A DNA stretch of 64,000 nt from positions 434,001 through 498,000 of the forward strand of contig OZ220483.1 of assembly GCA_965115915.1 (NCBI GenBank). Reading direction: 5' to 3'. Within the stretch, counting starts at the first letter, position 1. Every line of letters starts with the position of its first letter. The translations under genes were made by a program, and so were the position numbers. Below are positions 1 to 8,412 of this stretch, one piece after another. Source of the stretch: G965115915 sp965115915 (GTDB lineage: Bacteria; Pseudomonadota; Gammaproteobacteria; Eutrophobiales; Eutrophobiaceae). Under the pieces are notes generated by a model that saw nothing but the letters and a program-made list of their open reading frames with translations, did no database searches and was not told the DNA's origin.

Positions 1-15
1 TTGTTCTTGAATCAT
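1..15 (-). CDS. Possible start of a minus-strand gene leaving the window
   Basis: On the minus strand an ATG (complement of 13-15) follows a GGAGA sequence about 10 nt upstream and a good promoter at 43-72. Only five codons are visible (MIQEQ). These match the first residues of ribosomal protein L14 (RplN), but five residues cannot identify a gene, and the true start could lie further left. The CIRCE-like repeat in the promoter would instead suggest a chaperone operon. Confidence 0.25.
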
Positions 16-42
16 AATCTGAATGTCTCCAATGGGGAGCGA

Positions 43-72
43 ATTATAGCACTCTATCCGTTAGAGTGCCAA
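43..72 (-). promoter_or_regulatory. Sigma-70-like promoter overlapped by a CIRCE-like inverted repeat
   Basis: Read on the minus strand there is a -35 TTGGCA (72-67), an 18-bp spacer and a perfect -10 TATAAT (48-43). The same bases contain TTGGCACTC-N9-GAGTGCTAT, which matches the HrcA operator CIRCE (TTAGCACTC-N9-GAGTGCTAA) at 16 of 18 positions. A repressor bound here would cover the whole promoter. It drives transcription leftward out of the window, away from aceE. Confidence 0.6.
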
Positions 73-237
73 ATTGCCCTTTGGTTCCGCAAATCTCGGC
101 AGCATGGCTGCCTGCACGGGGTCTCTCGGACAGGACGATGCCGATGTCTGTCACCCGTGCGTGCCTGTCATGGTTCTGATACCATTGGCATGGGTCCATG
201 GCCTGTGGACTGCTAAATGGTGTCAAGGCCGATGCAA

Positions 238-2907
238 ATGACCAATCAATCAGACCAGCAGGTACCAGAGGACCTGGACCCCCGGGAAACACAGGAGTGG
301 CTGGACGCGCTGGACTCCATGATTGAGCGTGAGGGGGTGGAGCGTGCCCATTATATCCTGGAGCGGCTTATCTCCAGGGCGCGCCGTTCCGGAGGTCATC
401 TCCCATACCGGGCTACAACGGCCTACCTGAATACCATTCCACCAGGTCGGGAACAAAAATCGCCGGGCGACCACGCCATTGAGTGGCGTATCCGTTCCCT
501 GGTCCGCTGGAATGCCATGGCGATGGTGGTCAGGGCCAATCTCACCAGCACCGAACTGGGTGGGCATATCGCCAGCTTTGCTTCCTCAGCCACGCTCTAT
601 GAAGTCGGTTTCAATCATTTTTTTCATGCACCGGATGACACCCACGGTGGGGATCTGCTATTCGTGCAAGGGCACTCGGCGCCCGGTATCTATGCGCGTG
701 CCTACCTCGCTGGTCGTATCAGCGAGGAGCAGATGGCGAATTTTCGGCGTGAAGTCGGAGGCAAGGGGCTTTCTTCCTATCCACATCCCTGGCTGATGCC
801 GGACTATTGGCAGTTTCCCACGGTCTCCATGGGGCTGGGGCCGATCATGGCGATCTACCAGGCGCGTTTCATGCGTTATCTGGAAAGCCGTGGCCTGAGC
901 AGGGATACGGGACGCAAAGTCTGGGCGTTTATGGGAGATGGTGAGATGGATGAACCGGAATCTCTCGGGGCGATTGGCCTGGCGGCACGGGAAAAGCTGG
1001 ACAATCTGATCTTTGTCATCAATTGCAATTTGCAGCGTCTGGATGGTCCGGTGCGTGGCAATTACAAGATCATCCAGGAACTGGAAGGCACTTTTCGCGG
1101 TGCCGGGTGGAATGTCATCAAGCTTATCTGGGGTTCCTACTGGGACCCGTTGATTGCGCGTGACACCAGCGGTCTGTTGCAGCAACGCATGGAGGAATGT
1201 GTGGATGGTGACTACCAGACTTACAAGGCCAGGGATGGTGCCTATGTGCGCGATCATTTTTTTGGTAAATATCCGCAATTGCGGGAGATGGTTTCCAACA
1301 TGTCGGACGAAGATCTCTGGCGACTTAATCGGGGCGGGCATGATCCGCACAAGGTTTATGCGGCCTATGCCGCCGCAGTGGCGCACAAGGGGCAGCCCAC
1401 CGTGATCCTTGCCAAGACTGTCAAGGGCTATGGTATGGGTGATGCGGGGGAAGGGAAGAATATCACCCATCAGCAGAAAAAGATGGGTGAGGATGCGCTG
1501 CGTGCATTCCGTGACCGTTTCAGTATCCCGGTGTCTGACGAAGAACTTGCCAATGCCGCCTTCTACCGCCCGCCGGACGACAGTCCGGAATTACGCTATC
1601 TGCGCTCCTGTCGGAAACGCCTGGGTGGCTATTTCTTTGTTCCCAGGGTCCCGGCCAAAAAACTCGAGCTCCCGGAAACGCTGAAGGAAGAGTCCTTTTT
1701 ATCCGGCTCCGGAGGGAAGGAGATATCCACCACGATGGCCTTTGTGCGTATATTGAATTCCCTGATGAAAGACCCACGGATAGGCAGACATATAGTACCC
1801 ATCATCCCGGATGAGGCGCGTACCTTCGGGATGGAAGGTATGTTCCGCCAGTACGGGATATATTCTTCTGTGGGTCAACTCTATGATCCGGCGGACTCGG
1901 ATCAACTCATGTATTACCGCGAGGACAAACAGGGTCAGATATTGGAGGAGGGTATCAACGAGGCAGGTGCCTACTCTTCCTGGATTGCTGCGGCCACGGC
2001 GTTTCGCAACCACAATATACAAATGATTCCGTTCTATATTTTCTATTCCATGTTCGGTTTCCAGCGGGTTGGCGATTTGGCCTGGGCCTCTGGTGATATG
2101 CGTTCGCGTGGTTTCCTCATCGGTGGTACTTCCGGACGCACGACCCTGGCCGGAGAGGGGTTGCAACACCAGGACGGACATAGCCATCTATATGCTGCGA
2201 CCATCCCGAATTGCGTCAGTTACGACCCCGCCTTTGCTGGTGAACTGGTGACGATCATCCAAAGTGGAATGCGGCGGATGTTTCAGCAGGATGAGGATGT
2301 TTTTTATTACATCACGGTGATGAACGAGAACTATTCCCACCCAGCCTTGCCGGAGGGAGCGGTCGATGGGATTGTTCGTGGCATGTACCGCTTTGCTTCA
2401 GCCGGCAATGAAAAGCTCAGGGTCAGATTGCTTGGTTCCGGAAGCATCTTGCGTGAAATCATCGCTGCTGCCGAACTGCTGCGTGAGTTTGATGTGGGGG
2501 CGGAGATCTGGAGTGTGACCAGTTTCAATGAATTGTGCCGTGAGGGTCTGGATGTGCACCGCTGGAATATGCGTCACCCGCAAGAGCCCACCAGAAAATG
2601 TTACGTGGAACAACAGTTGCCGGAGCCAGAAATTCCGGTCATCGCCGCTACTGATTACATGAAGGCGTATGCTGATCAGATACGCAATTACATTGTCGCC
2701 CCTTATACGGTGTTGGGCACGGACGGTTTTGGACGCAGCGATAACCGGGTACAGTTGCGCAGGCATTTTGAAGTGGATCGTGGCACTATCGCGATAGCCG
2801 CGTTGCACAGCCTGATGGGTCAGGGCCAGATCGATATCGAGCCGTTGAAAAGGGCGCAGGCCTTGTTCGGGATGGACCCTGACAAACCCAATCCCGCCTT
2901 TGCATGA
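238..2907 (+). CDS. aceE: Pyruvate dehydrogenase E1 component (homodimeric type)
   Basis: Thiamine-diphosphate-dependent E1 of the pyruvate dehydrogenase complex; it decarboxylates pyruvate and acetylates the lipoyl groups of AceF. The protein is about 889 residues, the usual length of the E. coli/Pseudomonas homodimeric type, and matches it end to end. The ThDP motif begins GDGEMDEPES near residue 233 and ends with NCNLQRLDGP. The family signatures SSYPHPWLMP and GRTTLAGEGLQHQDGHSH are intact. ATGs at 217, 232 and 238 are all in frame. I prefer 238 because AAGG at 225-228 gives it a good spacing and the family pattern DLDPxETQEWLDAL then starts about 12 residues in. The stop overlaps the aceF start, so the two are translationally coupled. 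Confidence 0.97.
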   Translation: MTNQSDQQVPEDLDPRETQEWLDALDSMIEREGVERAHYILERLISRARRSGGHLPYRATTAYLNTIPPGREQKSPGDHAIEWRIRSLVRWNAMAMVVRANLTSTELGGHIASFASSATLYEVGFNHFFHAPDDTHGGDLLFVQGHSAPGIYARAYLAGRISEEQMANFRREVGGKGLSSYPHPWLMPDYWQFPTVSMGLGPIMAIYQARFMRYLESRGLSRDTGRKVWAFMGDGEMDEPESLGAIGLAAREKLDNLIFVINCNLQRLDGPVRGNYKIIQELEGTFRGAGWNVIKLIWGSYWDPLIARDTSGLLQQRMEECVDGDYQTYKARDGAYVRDHFFGKYPQLREMVSNMSDEDLWRLNRGGHDPHKVYAAYAAAVAHKGQPTVILAKTVKGYGMGDAGEGKNITHQQKKMGEDALRAFRDRFSIPVSDEELANAAFYRPPDDSPELRYLRSCRKRLGGYFFVPRVPAKKLELPETLKEESFLSGSGGKEISTTMAFVRILNSLMKDPRIGRHIVPIIPDEARTFGMEGMFRQYGIYSSVGQLYDPADSDQLMYYREDKQGQILEEGINEAGAYSSWIAAATAFRNHNIQMIPFYIFYSMFGFQRVGDLAWASGDMRSRGFLIGGTSGRTTLAGEGLQHQDGHSHLYAATIPNCVSYDPAFAGELVTIIQSGMRRMFQQDEDVFYYITVMNENYSHPALPEGAVDGIVRGMYRFASAGNEKLRVRLLGSGSILREIIAAAELLREFDVGAEIWSVTSFNELCREGLDVHRWNMRHPQEPTRKCYVEQQLPEPEIPVIAATDYMKAYADQIRNYIVAPYTVLGTDGFGRSDNRVQLRRHFEVDRGTIAIAALHSLMGQGQIDIEPLKRAQALFGMDPDKPNPAFA

Positions 2908-4220
2908 GCACGACACGCGAAATCACCCTGCCGGATATCGGTGATTTCGATCAGGTGGAGATCATCGAGATCGCGGTCGGTGCGGGTGACACCATCGCTG
3001 CGGAGGATACGCTATTGACACTGGAAAGTGACAAGGCGACGATGGATGTCCCAGCACCCTGTGGCGGGGTGATCCGCTCCTTGCTGGTACAGGTTGGGGA
3101 TGCTGTCAGTACAGGTACCCCGATCGCCGTTGTGGAGACTGATGACGGGGCGGAGGAGACGGTTGCCGAGCCTCCTCCGGAACAGCCTGCACGAGCCCCG
3201 GATGCGGATATCGTCGCAACCCGGCCCGTGCCTGACACTGTGCCGGAACAGCCGTCTTCCGGTCCACCGTCGGTTGTCCCCGGCGCTGTACAGGCCGTTG
3301 GGAAAGGCACTTCGTCCAGGGCCCATGCCAGCCCGTCGGTGCGGTATTTCGCCCGTCAGCTTGGAGTGGATCTGAGTTTGGTCCGTGGCACGGGTCGCAG
3401 GGGGAGGATCGTCCGGGAAGATGTGGAGGCATTCGTCCGCGGAGCGCTTTGCGCGGATCAGTCGGCTCGGACAGCGGGTTCTGCCGTGCCATACGTTGCT
3501 ACAGTGGACTTTTCCAAATATGGTCCGGTGGAAAGCAAGCCCCTCGGTCGTATCAAGCGTCTCACTGCGATCAATTTGCACCGGAGTTGGAGCGTTGTTC
3601 CCCATGTCACACAGTTTGATGAGGCAGATATCACCGAGTTGGAAGCGTTCCGCAAATCGCATCTGAGCGATGCCGAACAGCAGGGTGTCAAGCTTACGCT
3701 GCTTTCTTTTCTGGTCAAGGTTGTTAGCGACGCCTTGCGACAGTACCCGGATTTCAATGCCTCGCTCAATCCCGATGCCACGGTGGTTATCCACAAGCAG
3801 TATTGTCATATAGGGATTGCAGTCAATACCGAGCGAGGTTTGATTGTGCCGGTGATCCATGACGCCGACAAACGTGGTTTGTTTGATATTGCGCGTGAGA
3901 TCGCCCGTCTGAGTGGGCTTGCGCGTGCTGGCCGGGTCATTCCGCGTGATCTGCAAGGGGGTTGTTTCACCATATCCAGCCTGGGCGGTGTTGGTGGCAG
4001 CCACTTCAGCCCGATTATCAATACCCCCGAGGTTGGCATACTGGGGGTCTCTCGTGCTATCGTCAGGCCGATCTATCGAGATGGGCAATTGGTCCCCCGC
4101 TTGATTCTGCCCTTTGCGTTGTCCTATGACCACCGTCTCATTGATGGTGTTGCCGGGGCACAGTTCACACGTTTTCTGAGCACGGCACTGTCCGATCTTC
4201 ATACCGGTATTGCGCTGTAG
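2904..4220 (+). CDS. aceF: Dihydrolipoamide acetyltransferase E2 of pyruvate dehydrogenase, single lipoyl domain
   Basis: E2 core of the pyruvate dehydrogenase complex, moving acetyl groups from AceE to CoA. Domain order in 438 residues: one biotinyl/lipoyl domain with lipoyl Lys44 in ESDKATMD; a Pro/Ala/Glu-rich linker; a peripheral-subunit-binding domain at about 141-178 (SVRYFARQLGVDL, GRRGRIVREDV); and the acetyltransferase core ending in SYDHRLIDG, with catalytic His410 and Asp414. E. coli AceF has three lipoyl domains and Pseudomonas AceF two, so this is a short form. It starts at an ATG overlapping the aceE stop. No lpd (E3) gene follows. Confidence 0.95.
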   Translation: MSTTREITLPDIGDFDQVEIIEIAVGAGDTIAAEDTLLTLESDKATMDVPAPCGGVIRSLLVQVGDAVSTGTPIAVVETDDGAEETVAEPPPEQPARAPDADIVATRPVPDTVPEQPSSGPPSVVPGAVQAVGKGTSSRAHASPSVRYFARQLGVDLSLVRGTGRRGRIVREDVEAFVRGALCADQSARTAGSAVPYVATVDFSKYGPVESKPLGRIKRLTAINLHRSWSVVPHVTQFDEADITELEAFRKSHLSDAEQQGVKLTLLSFLVKVVSDALRQYPDFNASLNPDATVVIHKQYCHIGIAVNTERGLIVPVIHDADKRGLFDIAREIARLSGLARAGRVIPRDLQGGCFTISSLGGVGGSHFSPIINTPEVGILGVSRAIVRPIYRDGQLVPRLILPFALSYDHRLIDGVAGAQFTRFLSTALSDLHTGIAL

Positions 4221-4510
4221 AGGACCTTGCTGTTATCCGGTTCGTTTACTGTACCGGCCTCAACGGGCTACGGTCTCCGGCGATGGTTTTGGTGCAGGGA
4301 CCTGCGGTGGGTGTTGTCACCGACACGATAATATGCGGATTCGGATACCTGTGAGACTGGGGCAGGAGTTATGGGGTTGTTGTTTTTGCTTTTGCTTGGT
4401 TGGGGTGGAAGTGACGCCCTTGTCCGCCGCCTGCTGCACGGCACATGGCATTGATTGGTAGACCGGGGGCACACAAGGTATTGGCGAACGTGGGCCGGGT
4501 GAGGTCTCAT
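4221..4510. other. Intergenic region with no gene recognised
   Basis: Between the aceF stop and the dispersed repeat at 4511. The small open frames on both strands have no recognisable protein character. I see no convincing hairpin plus T-run terminator for aceEF. Confidence 0.5.
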
Positions 4511-4620
4511 ATCACTCCCCCGTTGAGGGGTAGTCGCAGCGGCCGAGCCGCAAGGCGCTGGCTGCCGCGGTGGGGGAAGCCGAGCCCCTGCAGTTTCATT
4601 ATGCCGTGAACTCGCACGGG
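4511..4620 (+). repeat. Dispersed intergenic repeat, copy A (full-length)
   Basis: Starts ATCACTCCCCCG, continues CGCAGCGGCCGAGC, AGGCGCTGGCTGCCGCGG, GGAAGCCG, and ends GTTTCATTATGCCGTGAAC followed by TCGCACGGG. The same blocks occur in the same order in copy B (24773-24864) and, with an internal deletion, in copy C (14581-14644). The final GTGAACTCGCAC block ends 6 bp before the candidate -35 of oleA. Confidence 0.75.
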
Positions 4621-4623
4621 TAA

Positions 4624-4652
4624 TTTCATTATCCGTCCGACTCATTTACAAT
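4624..4652 (+). promoter_or_regulatory. Candidate promoter of oleABCD
   Basis: TTTCAT at 4624-4629, a 17-bp spacer and TACAAT at 4647-4652. Transcription would be expected to start about 6-8 nt later, essentially at the oleA ATG (4659), so the mRNA may be leaderless. No Shine-Dalgarno sequence lies before that ATG. The -35 is weak and the call rests mainly on the -10. Confidence 0.45.
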
Positions 4653-4658
4653 GCAGCT

Positions 4659-5858
4659 ATGAGATATACCCGCGTACAGATGGAGTCCATCGGCTACGAA
4701 TTGCCTTCCCAGGTGATCAGTTCGGAAGATCTGGAGAAGCGTTTGCAGCCAATGTATGAAAAGCTCCACATCGCCGCCGGGCAACTTGAGTTGCTGACCG
4801 GAATCCGCGAGCGGCGCTGGTGGCAACAGGGCTACTGCCTGTCTGATGGGGCGACTCGGGCGGCTGAGCGGGCCCTGGAACAGTCCAGTGTCCAGCCTTC
4901 GGATTTGCAGTGCCTGATCTATTCCGGTGTGTGTCGGGAGAACTTTGAACCCGCCACTGCCTGTGCTGTGGCAGCGAAATTGGGGGTTAGCCAGGATGCC
5001 AATGTATATGACATTTCCAATGCCTGTCTGGGTGTGATGAATGGCATTGTGGATATTGCCAACCGTATAGAACTCAAGCAGATACGTGCGGGCATGGTGG
5101 TTTCCTGCGAGACTTCCAGGGAGATCGTGGAAGTCATGATCGAGCGCATGCTGCAGGAACAGACCATGGATATGTATACCCGTTCGCTGGCCACGCTGAC
5201 GGGAGGTTCTGGTGCGGCGGCAGTGTTGTTGACAGATGGTTCGTTTGACAATGTCCGTACGCATCGTTTATTGGGTGGGGTGACGCGGGCCGCGCCTGAG
5301 CACCATGCCTTGTGTCGTTGGGGCGTGACATTGCGTCCGGCGGTTATTGGCCAGATGATGTTTTCTCCGGACCGGTTGCTGCATGCTATCGATCAGCTCA
5401 TGGCTCCGCAGACCTTGCCTGCCGCACTCAAGGAGATTATGAATAGCGAGCGGATGCCTGCCGCATTGACCAGCGTAATGCCGACAGAGTCCCTTTCCGC
5501 GGCATTGACGCAGTTCATGTCAACCGATTCGGTCGCAGTGCTCAAACACGGTGCGAAGCTCGGTGTACGTACCTGGGGTTCTTTTCTCAAGAAAATGGGT
5601 TGGGCGTGTGAACATGTGGACAAGGTCATCTGCCATCAGGTTGGCGAAGGGCATCGCGATACCATACTCAGAGAGTTGGGAATAGACCCCGAAAGGGATT
5701 TCAGCACCTACAAATATCTTGGCAATATCGGCACTGTTTCCTTGCCTCTGACCGCCGCGATTGCCGAACAGCGCAAGTTTCTTCAGGCGGGTGACCGGGT
5801 GGGTTTTCTTGGTATCGGCAGTGGGCTGAATTGTCTGATGTTGGGTTGGGAATGGTAG
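4659..5858 (+). CDS. oleA: OleA, thiolase-superfamily enzyme condensing two acyl chains head-to-head
   Basis: OleA joins two fatty acyl-CoA molecules in a non-decarboxylative Claisen condensation to a long beta-keto acid, the first step of long-chain olefin synthesis. It is a KAS-III-like thiolase fold. Catalytic Cys123 is in SNACLGVMNG, His326 in ICHQVGEGH and Asn356 in YLGNIGT. The final GIGSGLNCLMLGWEW matches the OleA C-terminus. At 399 residues it is longer than usual (about 340-350) because of an insertion at residues 240-291 made of four degenerate 13-residue units (PAALxxxM pattern). The start keeps the family N-terminus. First gene of oleABCD; it abuts oleB with no gap. FabH is the alternative, but the context settles it. 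Confidence 0.93.
   Translation: MRYTRVQMESIGYELPSQVISSEDLEKRLQPMYEKLHIAAGQLELLTGIRERRWWQQGYCLSDGATRAAERALEQSSVQPSDLQCLIYSGVCRENFEPATACAVAAKLGVSQDANVYDISNACLGVMNGIVDIANRIELKQIRAGMVVSCETSREIVEVMIERMLQEQTMDMYTRSLATLTGGSGAAAVLLTDGSFDNVRTHRLLGGVTRAAPEHHALCRWGVTLRPAVIGQMMFSPDRLLHAIDQLMAPQTLPAALKEIMNSERMPAALTSVMPTESLSAALTQFMSTDSVAVLKHGAKLGVRTWGSFLKKMGWACEHVDKVICHQVGEGHRDTILRELGIDPERDFSTYKYLGNIGTVSLPLTAAIAEQRKFLQAGDRVGFLGIGSGLNCLMLGWEW
5376..5531 (+). repeat. Four degenerate 39-bp coding repeats within oleA
   Basis: The units encode LLHAIDQLMAPQT, LPAALKEIMNSER, MPAALTSVMPTES and LSAALTQFMSTDS. They form a 52-residue insertion with a Leu/Ala/Met heptad-like pattern that other OleA proteins I recall lack. 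Divergence between units shows this is not a recent slippage event. Confidence 0.75.
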
Positions 5859-6797
5859 ATGCCGGCTTTGGCACTGGGGGGCCATGTAGCAGTGCCTTGG
5901 TGGGACAGTCTGAAGCAACACAATCTGCAATCGGCAGCTTTGGGTTGCTATGTCGATATTGGAGGCCACTCCCTGCATTATATTGATGCCGGTCCATGCG
6001 CGGATGAGCCGGTACTTATGTTGCATGGTAACCCTACGTGGTCTTACCATTTCCGTCATCTGATTGCCGCCCTCGTTGATCGGCACCGCTGTCTGGCCCC
6101 GGACCATATCGGTATGGGGCTTTCTGCCAGACCCCGGGCCAGGGATTATCCTTTCACACTGCAGCAGCGCGTTGCCGATCTGGATGAACTGATCGGAAAG
6201 TTGGGTATCAGTGGTCGGATCAGTCTGGTGATGCATGACTGGGGCGGGATGATCGGATTTGCCTGGGCGAGTCGGAATCCGGAGCGCGTTGCGCGTCTGG
6301 TGGTGATGAATACGGCCGCTTTTCCGATGCCTGAGCAGTGTCATCTGCCTTGGCAGCTTCAACTCTGTCGCCTCCCGTTGCTGGGCACCTTTCTGGTGCG
6401 GGGGCTGAATATCTTTTCCCGCGCAGCACTGGTTCGGTGTGCGTCCAGGCATCGATTCAGCGCCGCGGAACGCCGGGCCTACCTTGCCCCTTATGCGGGC
6501 TGGCGGCGTGCGCTCGCGGTACACCGTTTCATTGCCGATATTCCCTTATGTGCCGATGATCCGTGCTGGGACATGGTTTGTCGGACCATGCGATTGTTGC
6601 CTGCGTTACGCCACTGTCCGTTGCTGATTTGTTGGGGGATGCGTGATTTTGTGTTCGATGTACATTATCTTGGCGAATGGCAGAAGCATTTCCCCGATGC
6701 ACGGGTGGAATGTTTTGCCGATGCAGGTCATTATCTGCTGGAAGATGAAGCGCAGGCGGTGCCCCGGCTGATCGCGGAATTCCTGAATGAGTCCTGA
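5859..6797 (+). CDS. oleB: OleB, alpha/beta hydrolase acting as beta-lactone decarboxylase
   Basis: OleB converts the beta-lactone made by OleC to the cis-olefin with loss of CO2. It has the haloalkane-dehalogenase type of alpha/beta-hydrolase fold, 312 residues: oxyanion motif HGNPTWSYHFR, nucleophile Asp127 in MHDWGGMIGFAW, and catalytic His291 in DAGHYLLED. The ATG follows the oleA stop directly and its 3' end overlaps oleC by 11 nt. In some bacteria oleB and oleC are one fused gene; here they are separate. A true haloalkane dehalogenase is the alternative by sequence alone, but the neighbours make OleB much likelier. Confidence 0.92.
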   Translation: MPALALGGHVAVPWWDSLKQHNLQSAALGCYVDIGGHSLHYIDAGPCADEPVLMLHGNPTWSYHFRHLIAALVDRHRCLAPDHIGMGLSARPRARDYPFTLQQRVADLDELIGKLGISGRISLVMHDWGGMIGFAWASRNPERVARLVVMNTAAFPMPEQCHLPWQLQLCRLPLLGTFLVRGLNIFSRAALVRCASRHRFSAAERRAYLAPYAGWRRALAVHRFIADIPLCADDPCWDMVCRTMRLLPALRHCPLLICWGMRDFVFDVHYLGEWQKHFPDARVECFADAGHYLLEDEAQAVPRLIAEFLNES

Positions 6798-8412
6798 AAG
6801 CAGACTGGTCAATATCGCACAGTATCTCTCTCAGCGAGCGCAGCAATGTGCCGATGTGCCTGCGGTGATAGAGCAGCGCACGGCCAGATGTATCAGCTAT
6901 GGCGAACTGGAGCGGCGCAGTCGCTGTTTGTGCAACGGTTTGCGTTCCATCGGTATTCGCGATGGCGCCCGCACCATATTGATGTTGCCGCCCGGGATCG
7001 ACTTCTTTGTGTGTGCTTTTGCGTTGCTCCGGGCCCGGGCGGTGCTGGTTGCGGCGGACCCGGGGCTTGGTATCAGGCGTTTTGGTGCCGCGATCGCACA
7101 TGCCAAACCACAGGCCTTTATCGGTACACCGCTGGCCCAGTCTGTCAGCCTGTTGCTGAGATGGGGTGGTGGTGGCATCAGGCAGCGTGTTATTAACTCG
7201 GACATCTTTGTCCCTGGCCTGTACGGTCTCACAGAGCTGGAGTTGGACCTGGATGTCACACTCGGGGACTACCGCTGTACAGAGTGTGATCCGGCAGCGA
7301 TCCTGTTTACCAGCGGTAGCACAGGCACCCCCAAGGGAGTGGAATATAGCCACGGGAATTTCATCGCGCAAGTCGAACGCTTGCAGGAACTTTATGGATT
7401 TCGCCCAGGCGAGACGGACTTGGCGACTTTCCCGTTGTTTGCCCTGTTCGCGCCGGTGCTGGGTATGACGGCGGTGATCCCGGATATGAATCCCAGCCGT
7501 CCGGCCCGGGCCGAACCGAAGCGGCTGATGGCAGCCATGCGGGATTATCAGGTTACAACGATGTTTGCTTCCCCCGCGCTGTTGCGGCGGATGGCCGAGT
7601 ATGGCCATCCGATACCGGGACTGCGGCGCGTAATCTCCGCCGGTGCACCGGTGTCGGGACGAGTGTTGCGCCGTTTCTCGGCGCTGCTGCAGCAGGATGT
7701 GCCGATCCACACCGCGTATGGGGCTACCGAGGCATTGCCGGTCAGTAGTATCAGTAGTTTGCAACTGCTGTCCGGTCCGGATCAGGCGACCGCAGAAGGG
7801 CAGGGGGTATGCGTTGGCCGGATCGTGGCAGACACGGAGGTGCGAATCATCCGTGTCAGTGATGAGGCAATCCCCATTTGGTCGGATGAACTGTTGATGC
7901 GGACGGGAGAGGTGGGTGAGATTGTGGTGCGTGGGAAACAGGTCAGTCAGGGTTATTACGCACGGCAGCAACAAACCCGGCTTGCCAGGATCGACTGCGC
8001 GGATGACGGTTGTTATCATCGCATGGGCGATTTGGGGTATTTCGATGCCGAGGGTCGTTTGTGGTTCTGTGGGCGCAAAAGCCAGCGACTGCGGCTACCG
8101 GATCGCGATCTGTATACCGTCAATTGCGAGGGCGTATTCAATGTTCACTCGCAGGTGGCACGTAGCGCCCTGGTCGGGGTAGAAAGATATTCTGTTGTAT
8201 TGCCGGTGATTTGTGTGGAACTGGAAAGACGAGCGCCACGTGTCGGGCTTGGGCAGCTCCGGGAAGAACTGTCCGCGTTGGCGGCGCAGCAGGAACATAC
8301 TCGCATGATCCGGGATTTTCTGGTGCATCCCGGATTCCCGGTGGATATTCGCCACAATGCCAAGATAGAGCGTGAGAAGCTGGCGCTTTGGGCCACGCGA
8401 CAACTCCGGTGA
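6787..8412 (+). CDS. oleC: OleC, AMP-binding beta-lactone synthetase
   Basis: OleC activates the beta-hydroxy acid made by OleA and OleD with ATP and closes it to a beta-lactone. It belongs to the ANL superfamily (acyl-CoA synthetase, adenylation, luciferase), 541 residues. The phosphate-binding loop ILFTSGSTGTPKG is at residues 172-184. The adenine/acyl motif is TAYGATEALPVS and the hinge region GDLGYFDAEGRLWFCGRKSQ. OleC enzymes lack CoA-ligase function despite the fold; this is family knowledge, not visible here. It overlaps oleB by 11 nt and its stop overlaps a GTG that may start oleD. Confidence 0.92.
   Translation: MSPESRLVNIAQYLSQRAQQCADVPAVIEQRTARCISYGELERRSRCLCNGLRSIGIRDGARTILMLPPGIDFFVCAFALLRARAVLVAADPGLGIRRFGAAIAHAKPQAFIGTPLAQSVSLLLRWGGGGIRQRVINSDIFVPGLYGLTELELDLDVTLGDYRCTECDPAAILFTSGSTGTPKGVEYSHGNFIAQVERLQELYGFRPGETDLATFPLFALFAPVLGMTAVIPDMNPSRPARAEPKRLMAAMRDYQVTTMFASPALLRRMAEYGHPIPGLRRVISAGAPVSGRVLRRFSALLQQDVPIHTAYGATEALPVSSISSLQLLSGPDQATAEGQGVCVGRIVADTEVRIIRVSDEAIPIWSDELLMRTGEVGEIVVRGKQVSQGYYARQQQTRLARIDCADDGCYHRMGDLGYFDAEGRLWFCGRKSQRLRLPDRDLYTVNCEGVFNVHSQVARSALVGVERYSVVLPVICVELERRAPRVGLGQLREELSALAAQQEHTRMIRDFLVHPGFPVDIRHNAKIEREKLALWATRQLR

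Noticed and set aside
1..216. Plus-strand open frame from the first base
   Set aside because: No protein character or ribosome-binding site; it covers the divergent promoter.
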